Origin: Symsagittifera roscoffensis
Lineage: Eukaryota; Xenacoelomorpha; Acoela; Convolutidae
Length of the DNA: 64,000 bases
Assembly (NCBI RefSeq): GCF_963678635.1
Contig: NC_087071.1
Coordinates: 20,209,613 to 20,273,612 of the forward strand
Reading direction: 5' to 3'
The translations under genes and the position numbers were made by a program. Shown here piece by piece: positions 61,001 through 64,000 of this stretch. Within the stretch, counting starts at the first letter, position 1. The number at the start of each line of letters is the position of its first letter. Under the pieces are notes generated by a model. That model saw only the letters and a list, made by a program, of their open reading frames with translations, searched no databases and had not been told where the DNA came from.

Positions 61001-63463
61001 CATTTTTGGTCTATTGAGGCCAACCGGTCTTTTGAGGGCCTAGTTTTCTCTAGTCGGATTAACTTTATCAAAAAAATTACCATTGTAAAAAAAATCGAAA
61101 ATTCACTACTATTTTGAAAAACTATAAAACTAATTTTTTGTTTCTTCTGACATTTAAGAAAAAATTAATAATTTTTTTGAATTCTCTGAGCGCTGTTATC
61201 ACTTGAAAACTCTTTTGGCTTTGATGTTTACTTTTTGAATTCTTTAGGAAATGATAAATAATTGATTTACACATCATTAAGCTGACATTTTTCCTGATGA
61301 GGTTGTTCATTTTTTTGACAATATAGTTTATAGTTTTAAATAATTGTCAATATGGTTTAAATAAGAGTAAAAAACTATCTAAAACAGAAAAAGCCCTTGA
61401 TGAAACAAAAATTAGCAAAAAGTTCATGAACAAGATTGAAAAGTGTCTCCGTCAAAAAAGGAGACAAACTTAGTGTATTCCAGCTGCCAGCTCAAAGAAA
61501 ATCTGAATTGATTTAGCTGTTTTTATCAAGTCAATTTTTAATGTTTGAATTTTAAGGTTTTTTAAGGTTTGGGTTTTCAACCAAGGTTTGGGTTCGTACT
61601 TACACAATGCCAGTTTCGATTCGAATGTTTCACTTGAAAAATTGTTTTTCCATAAGAGGTTAGGAATTTTTACTCAGAGGTTTTGAACTACGAAAGGATG
61701 TTACTAAAGAATTACCTCAAAAAAAGAAAATAACAGTTGTTAGTAGAAAAAAATCTAAAACAGAAAACCCGTGATAACACAAAAAAAAATAGAAAATAAT
61801 TTGAAAAAGATTGTCAAAAAAATCCGTCAGAAAAAGAAGATAAATAGAGCAAACTACTGCCGCAAAGTCAAAAGAAATGTCAATTGATTTCGTTTTTCTT
61901 TCTAATGATGAAGTCGTTTTTAATTTAAGGGTAATAAAAAGAGCAGCAGCAGAATCTCAAACAGTCGATCTCTAAAACTCCATTGAAGTCAACAGCCGGC
62001 TAAAAAAATATTGTGATAAATCGATAACCATTTTCAATAGTGTTATACAAAAAAGGAATATTTGACAATGACCCTACAGACGTGCATCAATTGCAGCGCA
62101 ACAATGACCATTTTGTACAAAACCGATCAAATAATTGCTTTTTGCGCTGGGAAAGGTCTCTAACCCTCCGGAAGATCATTCAACCTGAATCACTGCTGAT
62201 GTAAATTAGGCAGACTCAACAGACAATGTTTGAATTTTTTTTTTAAAAAATCAACATTTGGGTTGAGATCAGACAAAAAAGGAAAAGACCATAGTTGCTC
62301 AAAATTTAAACAGCATTGTTATCGTGCAATTTAGTTTTAGAAATTTTCAGCTACAGTTTTCTCACAAAAATGTTTGGTTTTTTTTTCATTTAACAAAGAC
62401 TTACGCTGGAACTACCGAGTTAATTGATGAGAAAAGTATATCAAAAGAAGCCTCTTACCCAGCCCTACAAAGTCTTAGCAAGCTAAAATTTTCACAAAAG
62501 TTTGCGCAAGAAGTTTATTTTTCTGCATATATTTTGATTTTGGTTTAGTTAAAATGACCTAAAGTGACCTTTTTTCTGAAACACTCAATGTTTCTAATAG
62601 CATGATAGGCAGCAGAAAAAAACGAGAAAGAAAATACAACTTTTTGCCATTGATGGTTAAGACTTTTTTCCCCTCAATTAAGGTAAAATTGGCCCAATTC
62701 CTGCACTTAAGTAAAATGCTGCAAAAAATGGGAGAGATGGCAAGCAAAATGTTACTTTTTCAACGAATACACTTAAAATTGATTTTTTTTGTTTTATGAG
62801 TTCAAAAAATATAAGTGGACACAATGGCTGTTAGCTGTGTGTCGTTGAAAAAAGATGCTCCAGTTGCCATCAGCATTTTGTCTAACTATTTAGTCAAAAT
62901 TCTTATGCCGTAGACACACAGGTAAACGCTTATTTAGGTTGTTTTCACGTTTCAGCTACCTTTTGTTTTGAGTTGAAAAATTATGATAGTTTAATGTAAT
63001 TTGTTTTGCTTACAGTATATTGGTCATTCAGAGAAGTTTGAACACGGACCAATTGGTCTAATGATGTTCTCTCAGGCTCAGGATGGGGTTATAATTTGTA
63101 TCAAATTTGTACACTTCTGATTGTGAGCATGAACACAGTTTATTATCAATATTAATGCTAAGTGACTTCTTCAGGTATTATCATAACTTAATTTTTCAAA
63201 ATTAGTACTTTATTAACAGACGTATCGTATTGATATGATTTGTATCATCATTCAAATATAAAAGCTTCCTTTGATTTAGATGAATTACAATTCCAGGTAT
63301 AATAATAACGAACTCCCGCAGATGGCCTCTGATGATAGACCCGCAGGGACAGGCGAACAAGTTCGTGAAGAGTATGGAGAAGGCCAACAACCTCCACATC
63401 ATCAAACTCAGTGACCAGGACTACGTCAGGACACTCGAGAACTGCATCCAGTTTGGAACTCCA
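1010..63463 (+). CDS. Axonemal dynein heavy chain, internal part (8 exons, gene-level entry)
   Basis: Joined exons 1010-1048, 38171-38371, 46697-46900, 47348-47490, 50003-50183, 51154-51339, 52182-52332 and 63297-63463 read as 424 continuous codons with matching phases at every junction. In order they encode the stalk coiled coil CC1 (with SVEVAKTEKIVKADEAVANEQ-type sequence), the microtubule-binding domain (GVKLVMEAICIL, then EGLCKWVRAMDSYDK), the return coiled coil CC2 (AKIVAPKK to KIDLENQ), and the start of AAA5 (GDVLVSSGIVAYLGAFT, RWPLMIDPQGQAN, RTLENCIQFGTP). The protein is the ATP-driven motor of ciliary inner arms. The wording resembles the single-headed DNAH3/DNAH7/DNAH12 group, but paralogue assignment from memory is uncertain. 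Both ends of the gene lie outside the window. Introns are about 37.1, 8.3, 0.45, 2.5, 0.97, 0.84 and 11.0 kb. Exons from 46697 on favour G/C at third codon positions, in sharp contrast to the AT-rich introns. Confidence 0.93.
1354..1359 (-). promoter_or_regulatory. Candidate poly(A) signal of the Rab gene
   Basis: AATAAA on the - strand, about 80 nt past the Rab stop codon. Position fits, but the hexamer is common in AT-rich DNA. Confidence 0.4.
1440..1666 (-). CDS. Rab exon 4 (G5 motif, hypervariable tail, CxC)
   Basis: The acceptor is ATGTCCACAG; 2 nt complete Gly125, then 74 codons and TGA. It contains FHKWYMTSAKDGKGVDTLFE (G5 at TSAK), the last helix, a basic variable tail, and ends RICHC. 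The CHC ending fits Rab geranylgeranylation. Confidence 0.92.
1440..9136 (-). CDS. Rab-type small GTPase, complete, four exons (gene-level entry)
   Basis: Exons 9136-9055, 8667-8490, 3789-3677 and 1666-1440 join to 199 codons plus stop, with GT-AG introns and matching phases. The protein is a membrane-trafficking GTPase switch. Seen: G1 P-loop GDMETGKT (residues 12-19), switch-I Thr37 in MTIGAEF, G3 WDLAGQ (59-64, Gln64 present), G4 TKCD (120-123), G5 TSAK (147-150), and a C-terminal Cys-His-Cys (197-199), the CxC type of double-prenylation signal of Rabs. Spacing from P-loop to TIG matches Rab1-type proteins. Oddities: WDLAGQ replaces the usual WDTAGQ, and Thr replaces the usual Asn of NKxD in G4. 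The subfamily is not recognised. The gene lies antisense inside the 37-kb dynein intron, 390 bp from dynein exon 1. A CAG immediately precedes the start codon, so a 5'-UTR intron is likely. Confidence 0.9.
2325..2580 (+). mobile_element. tRNA-derived SINE-like sequence
   Basis: GGCACTTAGCGTAGCGGTAA holds an RNA polymerase III A-box (TAGCGTAGCGG), and GTATTTGATCC about 40 bp later is a decayed B-box. The 5' 75 bp can be drawn as a tRNA-like body with GGC/GCC ends, followed by an unrelated tail. It lies in Rab intron 3. Not a functional tRNA. Confidence 0.5.
3677..3789 (-). CDS. Rab exon 3 (G4 motif)
   Basis: The acceptor is a long T tract ending CAG. 1 nt completes Ser87, then 37 codons give LAGMDGSMKSLSEWRNMS and VLDDDVPCFLVGTKCDL, plus 1 nt; donor GTAGAA. 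VGTKCDL is the G4 strand and guanine-specificity loop. The exon is on the opposite strand from the ORF visible at the same place. Confidence 0.9.
3900..4140 (+). mobile_element. Second tRNA-like SINE candidate
   Basis: TGTGTAGTGATGG (A-box-like), a CAGCAA-TCATATG-GTTGCTG anticodon-arm-like hairpin and GGTTTAAATTGC (B-box-like), followed by a CCTCTGGAGAAGACCTCCAGG hairpin. Different from the 2325 copy. Confidence 0.4.
4330..4510 (+). mobile_element. Weak hAT-type MITE remnant
   Basis: CGGCGCCAGTATGAAC and CAATTTTTTGGTCAAAAG with AAAGGCCTAAAAGCG match the family core. No ends. Confidence 0.4.
4519..4720 (+). repeat. Dispersed repeat, copy 1
   Basis: Shares ACGAGACCAAGCTGTGT, GTCTGTACGTTCCTGGATTC and AAGAAGAACAAAACGAGC with 7689-7890; a fragment of the start also lies at 53706-53745. 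Family unknown. Confidence 0.55.
5000..5690. other. Rab intron 2, unassigned segment
   Basis: An 80-codon + strand open stretch at 5089-5331 has unusually balanced composition but no recognisable motif or splice context. It may be part of an unknown repeat next to the Tc1 relic. Confidence 0.4.
5700..6320 (-). pseudogene. Tc1/mariner-type transposase relic, frameshifted
   Basis: On the - strand, different frames carry recognisable Tc1 transposase landmarks in the right order. A KADNYIDT segment at about 5950-5970 precedes a VFQQDN motif at 5877-5891 (second catalytic Asp), followed by LDLNTIENIW at about 5775-5810 (the SPDLNPIENLW box with the third acidic residue), then KRKLRN. At least two frameshifts separate these pieces, and stops occur upstream, so the gene is dead. 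An N-terminal helix-turn-helix part is not clear. It lies within Rab intron 2. Confidence 0.75.
7689..7890 (+). repeat. Dispersed repeat, copy 2
   Basis: Diverged copy of the 4519-4720 segment, with TTCTGTATCTTCCTGGATTC and AAGAAGAACAAAACGAGC conserved. The overlapping ORFs are incidental. Confidence 0.55.
8256..8303. repeat. Small inverted repeat
   Basis: TATAATGGATT and AATCCATTATA face each other across about 26 bp in Rab intron 2; an AT-rich hairpin or minimal MITE relic. Confidence 0.4.
8490..8667 (-). CDS. Rab exon 2 (switch I and G3)
   Basis: Acceptor CTTGTTCAG; 2 nt complete Asn28, then 58 codons from VFTDRYKMTIGAEF through KVRLQIWDLAGQ to NANGVIITF, plus 2 nt; donor GTTTGA. It holds the effector loop, the strand pair and the catalytic-Gln motif of the GTPase fold. 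Confidence 0.92.
9055..9136 (-). CDS. Rab exon 1 (P-loop)
   Basis: The start codon is at 9136-9134. 27 codons encode MSSRELKIAIAGDMETGKTC and LVNRFLD, then 1 nt, followed by the donor GTGAGC. Two further in-frame GTs lie downstream, but only this donor restores the normal Rab spacing between the P-loop and the switch-I threonine. Confidence 0.88.
9137..9796 (-). promoter_or_regulatory. 5' region of the Rab gene: candidate UTR splice donors and a CRE-like palindrome
   Basis: On the - strand the Rab ATG is directly preceded by CCCGTTTCAG, a good acceptor. Upstream there are two good donors, TCAG|GTACGT (exon end 9227) and TTG|GTAAGT (exon end 9684), either of which could end a non-coding first exon. 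A full palindromic TGACGTCA (cAMP-response-element type) lies at 9634-9641. None of this is proved by sequence alone. The array element begins at 9799, so the Rab promoter abuts it. Confidence 0.35.
9799..9820 (+). mobile_element. Left terminal inverted repeat of the array element
   Basis: Begins CCCGGGTCGAGGTCCG and ends CGACTT, with TA just outside (9797-9798). Its inner part is the reverse complement of the AAGTCGCG core of the array unit. Confidence 0.85.
10640..11560 (+). repeat. 466-bp higher-order repeat inside the array
   Basis: The block around 10701 (variant ATAAGTCTTGCCGC) recurs at 11167 with the same series of variant units between, an offset of 466 bp. Confidence 0.8.
15003..19320 (+). 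repeat. About 2.4-2.5-kb higher-order duplication inside the array
   Basis: The variant string GTACCGCTTAAGTCTCTTC at 15018 recurs at 17435 (offset 2417), and a CCTGCCGCTGAGGCATG marker at 16221 recurs at 18748 (offset 2527). The offset grows because the second copy has about four extra units. Confidence 0.75.
22600..32900 (+). repeat. Recurring multi-unit block marked by TAATGCCGCTTAAGTAAT
   Basis: A block of roughly 280 bp (markers GCGCGGCGCCGC, GCGGCACTTAAG, TAATGCCGC) recurs near 22.85, 28.51, 29.44, 30.61, 31.84, 32.51 and 32.84 kb; the last four are spaced 1229, 676 and 327 bp. This is higher-order structure from repeated segmental duplication. Confidence 0.75.
35476..35741 (+). repeat. 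Diverged right edge of the array: conserved core motif with unique spacers
   Basis: Nine or so copies of GTCGCGCCGGT (slightly varied) occur every 28-30 bp, separated by 16-18 bp of unrelated sequence, unlike the uniform T-rich spacers of the array interior. The last unit runs into the right TIR. Confidence 0.8.
35742..35763 (-). mobile_element. Right terminal inverted repeat of the array element
   Basis: Reverse complement of the left terminus with one mismatch in 22 bp, followed by TA (35764-35765). TA on both sides is what a TA target-site duplication (Tc1/mariner-type and relatives) would leave, though two bases alone are weak evidence. Confidence 0.85.
35766..38170 (+). other. Dynein intron 1 between the array and exon 2
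   Basis: AT-rich with homopolymer runs; one copy of the dispersed 50-bp repeat (37803-37857). No gene supported. Confidence 0.7.
38171..38371 (+). CDS. Dynein exon 2 of window (stalk CC1 to microtubule-binding domain)
   Basis: 67 codons in phase 0 between acceptor TTTGGTTTAG and donor GTACGT. It encodes the heptad-rich CC1 helix (VDEIMVIIERDSVEV, KTEKIVKADEAVANEQ) and reaches the conserved proline-containing segment AMPILEAALSALDTLTQN where CC1 enters the microtubule-binding domain. The opposite-strand ORF over the same bases is a shadow. Confidence 0.95.
38845..39050 (+). repeat. Direct-repeat partner A flanking the retroelement relic
   Basis: GGTGGAGATCG, TAGCAAAATTCAAGGTCATA and CAATCACAACA recur at 44419-44510 (GGTGGAGATCGCTAGCAATA ... 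CAATCACAGCA), same orientation, 5.5 kb apart. These may be LTR remnants. Confidence 0.5.
39068..39941 (+). mobile_element. CCCGGGTTGACC-ended non-autonomous element, complete copy
   Basis: 874 bp with perfect 12-bp inverted ends (CCCGGGTTGACC ... GGTCAACCCGGG). Next to the ends it carries several copies, in both orientations, of AAAAATGCTT and CATACAATT motifs (subterminal repeats). The middle holds a conserved ACCGAACACAAG segment shared with four other copies here. No coding capacity. Confidence 0.85.
40400..44215 (-). pseudogene. Probable Ty3/gypsy-type LTR retroelement relic
   Basis: At 43964-44215 (- strand) an 83-codon open stretch has the pattern of a Ty3-type gag (KKIRSILYLALGNEGRLIF). 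At about 42065-42150 (- strand) a TEASNNGLADAFEQ stretch resembles the RNase H start (TDAS-x2-GLGA-x2-Q) of Ty3-type pol, with a stop soon after. The order gag then RNase H is correct for this strand. Stops and frameshifts are abundant. Protease, reverse transcriptase and integrase could not be picked out by eye, so the assignment is tentative. Confidence 0.4.
44390..44510 (+). repeat. Direct-repeat partner B flanking the retroelement relic
   Basis: Diverged copy of the 38.9-kb segment, just beyond the gag-like stretch, where a 5' LTR of a - strand element would lie. Confidence 0.5.
44540..44885 (+). mobile_element. Degenerate hAT-type MITE fragment
   Basis: Contains GACCCAAACGGCCCCC, GGCGCGCGCCAAAAAAATG and the TTGGTCCAAACTTTCC block of the family; the ends are decayed. 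ORFs here are incidental. Confidence 0.6.
45455..45889 (+). mobile_element. Degenerate hAT-type MITE copy with a long G run
   Basis: Runs from GGGCGGGTTTAGG to CCTACATCTGCCCCTG with the family's internal blocks; it sits 25 bp before the intact copy. Target duplication not recognisable. Confidence 0.7.
45915..46285 (+). mobile_element. hAT-type MITE, intact ends with 8-bp target duplication
   Basis: 371 bp, starting CAGGGGCGGATTTAGG and ending CCTAGATCCGCCCCTG (imperfect inverted repeats). It is flanked by the identical octamer CTCTTATA at 45907-45914 and 46286-46293. An 8-bp duplication and CAGGG-type ends fit the hAT superfamily. It contains G runs, a GGTCAAAATTTTCC block and no coding capacity, so it must be moved in trans. 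Confidence 0.9.
46697..46900 (+). CDS. Dynein exon 3 of window (microtubule-binding domain)
   Basis: 68 codons, phase 0 to 0, acceptor TAATAG and donor GTACAT. It opens with DITIVKAMKNPPSGVKLVM, the first helices of the microtubule-binding domain, and carries PDPTGTGKMVLDYWGPSKRL and LLGDMKFLDNLKAFDK. The TGTGK string is part of the conserved loop of this domain in dyneins, not a nucleotide-binding P-loop. Codons are strongly G/C-ending. Confidence 0.96.
47348..47490 (+). CDS. Dynein exon 4 of window (microtubule-binding domain, distal helices)
   Basis: 47 codons plus 2 nt (phase 0 to 2), acceptor AAATTCAG, donor GTGAGT. It encodes DNIPVQIMKQIRDKFIPNP, FVPEKIKNASTACEGLCKWV and RAMDSYD; the split Lys codon (AA|A) is completed by the next exon. 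These are the last helices of the microtubule-binding domain before CC2. Confidence 0.96.
48392..49016 (+). repeat. 57-bp minisatellite, 11 units
   Basis: Units begin ATGGTGAAAACGGCAGGC at 48392, 48449, 48506, 48563, 48619, 48676, 48732, 48788, 48845, 48902 and 48959; most are 57 bp, three are 56 bp. Because 57 is a multiple of 3, open frames appear on both strands. It lies in dynein intron 4 and is not a gene. Confidence 0.95.
49457..49586 (+). repeat. TTTC microsatellite
   Basis: About 130 bp of CTTT/TTTC repeats with a few interruptions, in dynein intron 4. Confidence 0.97.
50003..50183 (+). CDS. Dynein exon 5 of window (stalk CC2)
   Basis: Phase 2 to 0. One nt completes the Lys codon, then 60 codons run from VAKIVAPKKESLKEAE to KIDLENQ: a charged, heptad-patterned coiled coil matching CC2 of the stalk. 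Acceptor is GGTTGTAG. The donor implied by protein continuity is CAG|GTCCAC, which is weak after position +2. Confidence 0.94.
50219..50607 (+). mobile_element. Degenerate hAT-type MITE copy
   Basis: Same internal blocks (GCGCGCCGAAAAAACGCG, GGTCAAAATGTTCC, CTGCGGCGCAG) between a decayed CAGTGAATTTAGG end and CGGCCCCTG. No clean target duplication is seen. It lies in dynein intron 5, just after the exon. Confidence 0.75.
50608..52181 (+). other. Non-coding parts of dynein introns 5 and 6
   Basis: Apart from exon 6 (51154-51339) this is AT-rich sequence with a GAAA/TAAA-rich patch at about 52050-52100. No other gene seen. Confidence 0.65.
51154..51339 (+). CDS. Dynein exon 6 of window (CC2 end and start of AAA5)
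   Basis: 62 codons, phase 0 to 0, acceptor TTATCTGCAG, donor AAT|GTACAG. It begins VDLCEKKLERAEQLLGGLGG and continues EKARW, the end of CC2, then the AAA5 entry LIGDVLVSSGIVAYLGAFT, highly conserved in dynein heavy chains. Confidence 0.96.
52182..52332 (+). CDS. Dynein exon 7 of window (AAA5), followed by apparent GC donor
   Basis: 50 codons plus 1 nt. It encodes EQISIWSQQCKDTRIPCSD, LTATLGDPVQIRNWNIYGLP and TDNFSIDN, a conserved AAA5 segment. Acceptor is TCTGTTTGCAG. To join the next exon in frame as ...FSIDNG-IIITN, the split must fall after AACG, giving a GC donor (GCGAGT). The nearby GT (at 52337) would put the following exon out of frame. Confidence 0.92.
52466..53580 (+). mobile_element. 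CCCGGGTTGACC-ended element with internal triplication
   Basis: 1115 bp with the same 12-bp inverted ends and subterminal motifs as the copy at 39068. It is longer because a 105-bp internal segment is present three times (52663-52977). Confidence 0.85.
52663..52977 (+). repeat. 105-bp tandem triplication inside the element
   Basis: Units start at 52663, 52768 and 52873 with GACCGAACACAA. The second and third are almost identical, so the expansion is recent compared with the element itself. Confidence 0.9.
53581..55786 (+). other. Intron 7 segment with scattered GCGGAATCC-like words
   Basis: GCGGAATC / GTGGAATCC-like words recur at about 53790, 53895, 53928, 53988, 54040, 54616, 54662 and 54700, interrupted by the 33-bp tandem repeat at 54205. 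No coding sequence recognised. Confidence 0.5.
54205..54369 (+). repeat. 33-bp tandem repeat, 5 diverged units
   Basis: Units at 54205, 54238, 54271, 54304 and 54337 share AAATACTGAAAAAATGAACA followed by a CCGATATC-like end. Confidence 0.8.
55787..56675 (+). repeat. Second, short copy of the array element (right end lost)
   Basis: Begins ACCGGGTCGAGGTCCGCGAC, preceded by TA, and carries the same leader (TTTTCAGACTGGATTTTGCA) as the 26-kb element before switching to about 0.8 kb of the same 26/31-bp units in the same orientation. No right TIR is seen; the array stops in AT-rich DNA near 56675. Confidence 0.9.
56782..57742 (+). mobile_element. CCCGGGT-ended element, right end decayed, interrupted by a MITE
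   Basis: Starts CCCGGGTAGACCAAAAC, contains the ACCGAACACAAGTG core at about 57326, and ends in AAGCATTT-type subterminal motifs near 57740 without a recognisable right TIR. The hAT MITE at 56902-57228 splits it. Confidence 0.7.
56902..57228 (+). mobile_element. hAT-type MITE inserted in another element
   Basis: 327 bp from CAGTAGCGGATTTAGG to CCTAGATCCGCGCCTG, flanked by TTTATCCT at 56894-56901 and 57229-57236. Same family as the copy at 45915. It interrupts a CCCGGGTTGACC-type element (56782-57742), so it is the younger insertion. Confidence 0.88.
57743..59039 (+). other. Upstream region of the stress-protein gene
   Basis: AT-rich; a partial repetition of TTGTTCAAAATGTTT at about 58660-58740. 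No TATA box or other promoter element can be placed with confidence. Confidence 0.5.
59040..59352 (+). CDS. USP exon 1
   Basis: 104 codons plus 1 nt from MTEETGRKVLLPVDLSDNAM to AIANHA, ending GCAG|GTCAGT. Without splicing the frame meets a stop 14 nt later. Confidence 0.93.
59040..60112 (+). CDS. Universal stress protein (UspA family), complete, two exons (gene-level entry)
   Basis: Exons 59040-59352 and 59949-60112 join to 158 codons plus stop, the usual USP length. The N-terminus has the first strand and helix of the fold (KVLLPVDLSDNAMRAVQWYF), followed by DVILFHSVD. The C-terminus contains VDYIIMGNRGMGA and the ATP-binding signature G-x2-G-x9-G-S, here GNRG then nine residues then GS, followed by VSDYVLHHARIPITIIPPP, the family's final strand. 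Such ATP-binding USPs are common in prokaryotes and plants, and occur in cnidarians, molluscs, flatworms and other animals but not vertebrates. The gene lies on the same strand within dynein intron 7 and is therefore nested. Start chosen at the ATG at 59040; an in-frame TTG further upstream is not a plausible eukaryotic start. Confidence 0.93.
59949..60112 (+). CDS. USP exon 2 with ATP-binding signature
   Basis: Acceptor TTTGATTTAG; 2 nt complete Gly, then 53 codons, EAIVEYCTKHKVDYIIMGNR through GSVSDYVLHHARIP, and TGA. The G-x2-G-x9-G-S motif is intact. Confidence 0.93.
60311..61026 (+). mobile_element. CCCGGGTTGACC-family relic, left end missing
   Basis: Begins within the ACCGAACACAAGTCGC core and ends CATTTTTGGTCTATTGAGG, CCAACCGG, a decayed form of the right terminus. 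Confidence 0.65.
61381..61930 (+). repeat. Degenerate duplication, offset about 376 bp
   Basis: The segments 61381-61560 and 61757-61930 share AAAACAGAAAA, a CCGTCA-AAAAAGGAGA-like stretch, and a CAAAGTCAAAAGAAA / AATTGATTT end, with many differences. Confidence 0.5.
61931..63296 (+). other. End of dynein intron 7
   Basis: AT-rich, several short ORFs without homology or splice context. Nothing supported. Confidence 0.6.
63297..63463 (+). CDS. Dynein exon 8 of window (AAA5)
   Basis: 2 nt complete Gly, then 55 codons: IIITNSRRWPLMIDPQGQAN, KFVKSMEKANNLHIIKLSD and YVRTLENCIQFGTP. This is the AAA5 stretch containing the conserved RWPLMIDPQ box. Acceptor is ACAATTCCAG, donor CCA|GTTAGT. The last 27 bp of the exon and its donor are tandemly copied downstream (63437-63716). 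Confidence 0.95.
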
Positions 63464-63716
63464 GTTAGTATAAACTAGTTAAAGTTAAAAAATAGGGTCA
63501 AAGAAGTGAGCTTCCTAGGAGTTGTCCTTTGAGAACTGCATCCAGTTTGGAACTCTAGTTAGTATAAACTAGTTAAAATTAATGAATAGGGTCAAAGAAG
63601 TGAGCTTCCTAGGAGTTGTCCTTCGAGAACTCCATCCAGTTTGGAACTCCAGTTAGTGAAAACTAGTTAAAGTTACTAAAAAATTTCAAAGTAGCGAGCT
63701 TCCAAGGAGTTGTCAA
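63437..63716 (+). repeat. 94-bp triplication of the exon 8 end and its splice donor
   Basis: Units start at 63437, 63531 and 63625 with GAGAACTGCATCCAGTTTGG (third unit has one C for G). Unit 1 contains the true last 27 bp of the dynein exon and GTTAGT; units 2 and 3 are intronic copies that keep GTTAGT donors. Confidence 0.92.
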
Positions 63717-63799
63717 AATGGGATCAATTTATTTAGCAAATTAAGTGCATATTCAGCTCGTGACTCCAGCAAGTACAGAATAGTTAAAACTCCAAACTA

Positions 63800-64000
63800 C
63801 CCGGGTTGACCAAAACTTCTTATCATACAATTTCCATATATGAGAAACTTCTTGTCATACAACTTCATACAATTCCATACGTACAGAAAATTGTATAAAA
63901 ACTCTATGACAAGCATTTTTCTATCAATGAAAGTTGTATGATAGATGTTTCGCCATAAACCAAAAAGTTGATTTTGTTGTTTCTGAACATAATTTTTGAA
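63800..64000 (+). mobile_element. CCCGGGTTGACC-ended element, cut by window edge
   Basis: CCCGGGTTGACCAAAAC preceded by TA, followed by the family's CATACAATTTCCATATATG motifs. Continues past the window. Confidence 0.75.

Larger units (their letters stand above)
52333..63296 (+). other. Dynein intron 7 with GC-AG boundaries, host of the stress-protein gene
   Basis: The intron runs from GCGAGT to TTCCAG (about 11 kb). Apart from the C at +2, the donor matches the usual purine-A-G-T pattern, as is typical of the minor class of GC-AG introns. It contains two CCCGGGTTGACC elements and a relic, a truncated array element, an hAT MITE and the nested stress-protein gene. A sequence error at one base (C for T) is the alternative explanation. 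Confidence 0.7.

Noticed and set aside
62324-62548. 74-codon + strand ORF in intron 7
   Set aside because: No recognisable domain, no splice context, and AT-rich composition like the surrounding intron.

Overview
The window is eukaryotic nuclear DNA, almost certainly from a ciliated animal of uncertain phylum. It is AT-rich, its genes are split by GT-AG introns, and its intergenic and intronic DNA is packed with decayed transposons, satellites and homopolymer runs. Three real protein-coding genes were found by joining exons on reading phase and family motifs: (1) an axonemal dynein heavy chain on the + strand, present as eight consecutive internal exons (1010-63463, 424 codons, incomplete at both ends); (2) a complete four-exon Rab-type small GTPase on the - strand (1440-9136, 199 aa), nested antisense in the first dynein intron; (3) a complete two-exon universal stress protein (UspA family) on the + strand (59040-60112, 158 aa), nested in the last dynein intron. 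Dynein coding sequence is about 2% of the span it occupies.

Layout. 1-1048: tail of a dynein intron and a 39-bp exon encoding stalk coiled coil. 1.4-9.8 kb: the antisense Rab gene, with SINE-like, Tc1-like and other dispersed repeats in its introns. 9799-35763: a single 26-kb CpG-rich tandem array built on a 26-bp unit plus extra GCGCC pentamers, bounded by 22-bp terminal inverted repeats (21/22 identical) and a TA dinucleotide on both sides. 38.2-52.3 kb: dynein exons 2-7 (stalk, microtubule-binding domain, AAA5 start), separated by introns carrying a probable Ty3-like retroelement relic, hAT-type MITEs, a 57-bp minisatellite and a TTTC microsatellite. 52.3-63.3 kb: an 11-kb intron with an apparent GC donor that holds two copies of a CCCGGGTTGACC-ended element, a second short copy of the 26-bp-array element, more MITEs and the stress-protein gene. 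63.3-64 kb: dynein exon 8, whose 3' end and splice donor are copied twice more downstream, and the start of another CCCGGGTTGACC element.

The most novel object is the TIR-bounded satellite. Two loci (9799-35763 and 55787-about 56675) share the same left terminus and the same unique leader before the array starts. This suggests a family of non-autonomous mobile elements whose cargo is an expandable minisatellite; one member has grown to 26 kb inside a dynein intron. The dynein transcript must be spliced across it. Large satellite-filled introns are known from Drosophila Y-linked axonemal dynein genes, which is an analogy and not evidence of homology. The true array length in the genome may differ from this assembly.
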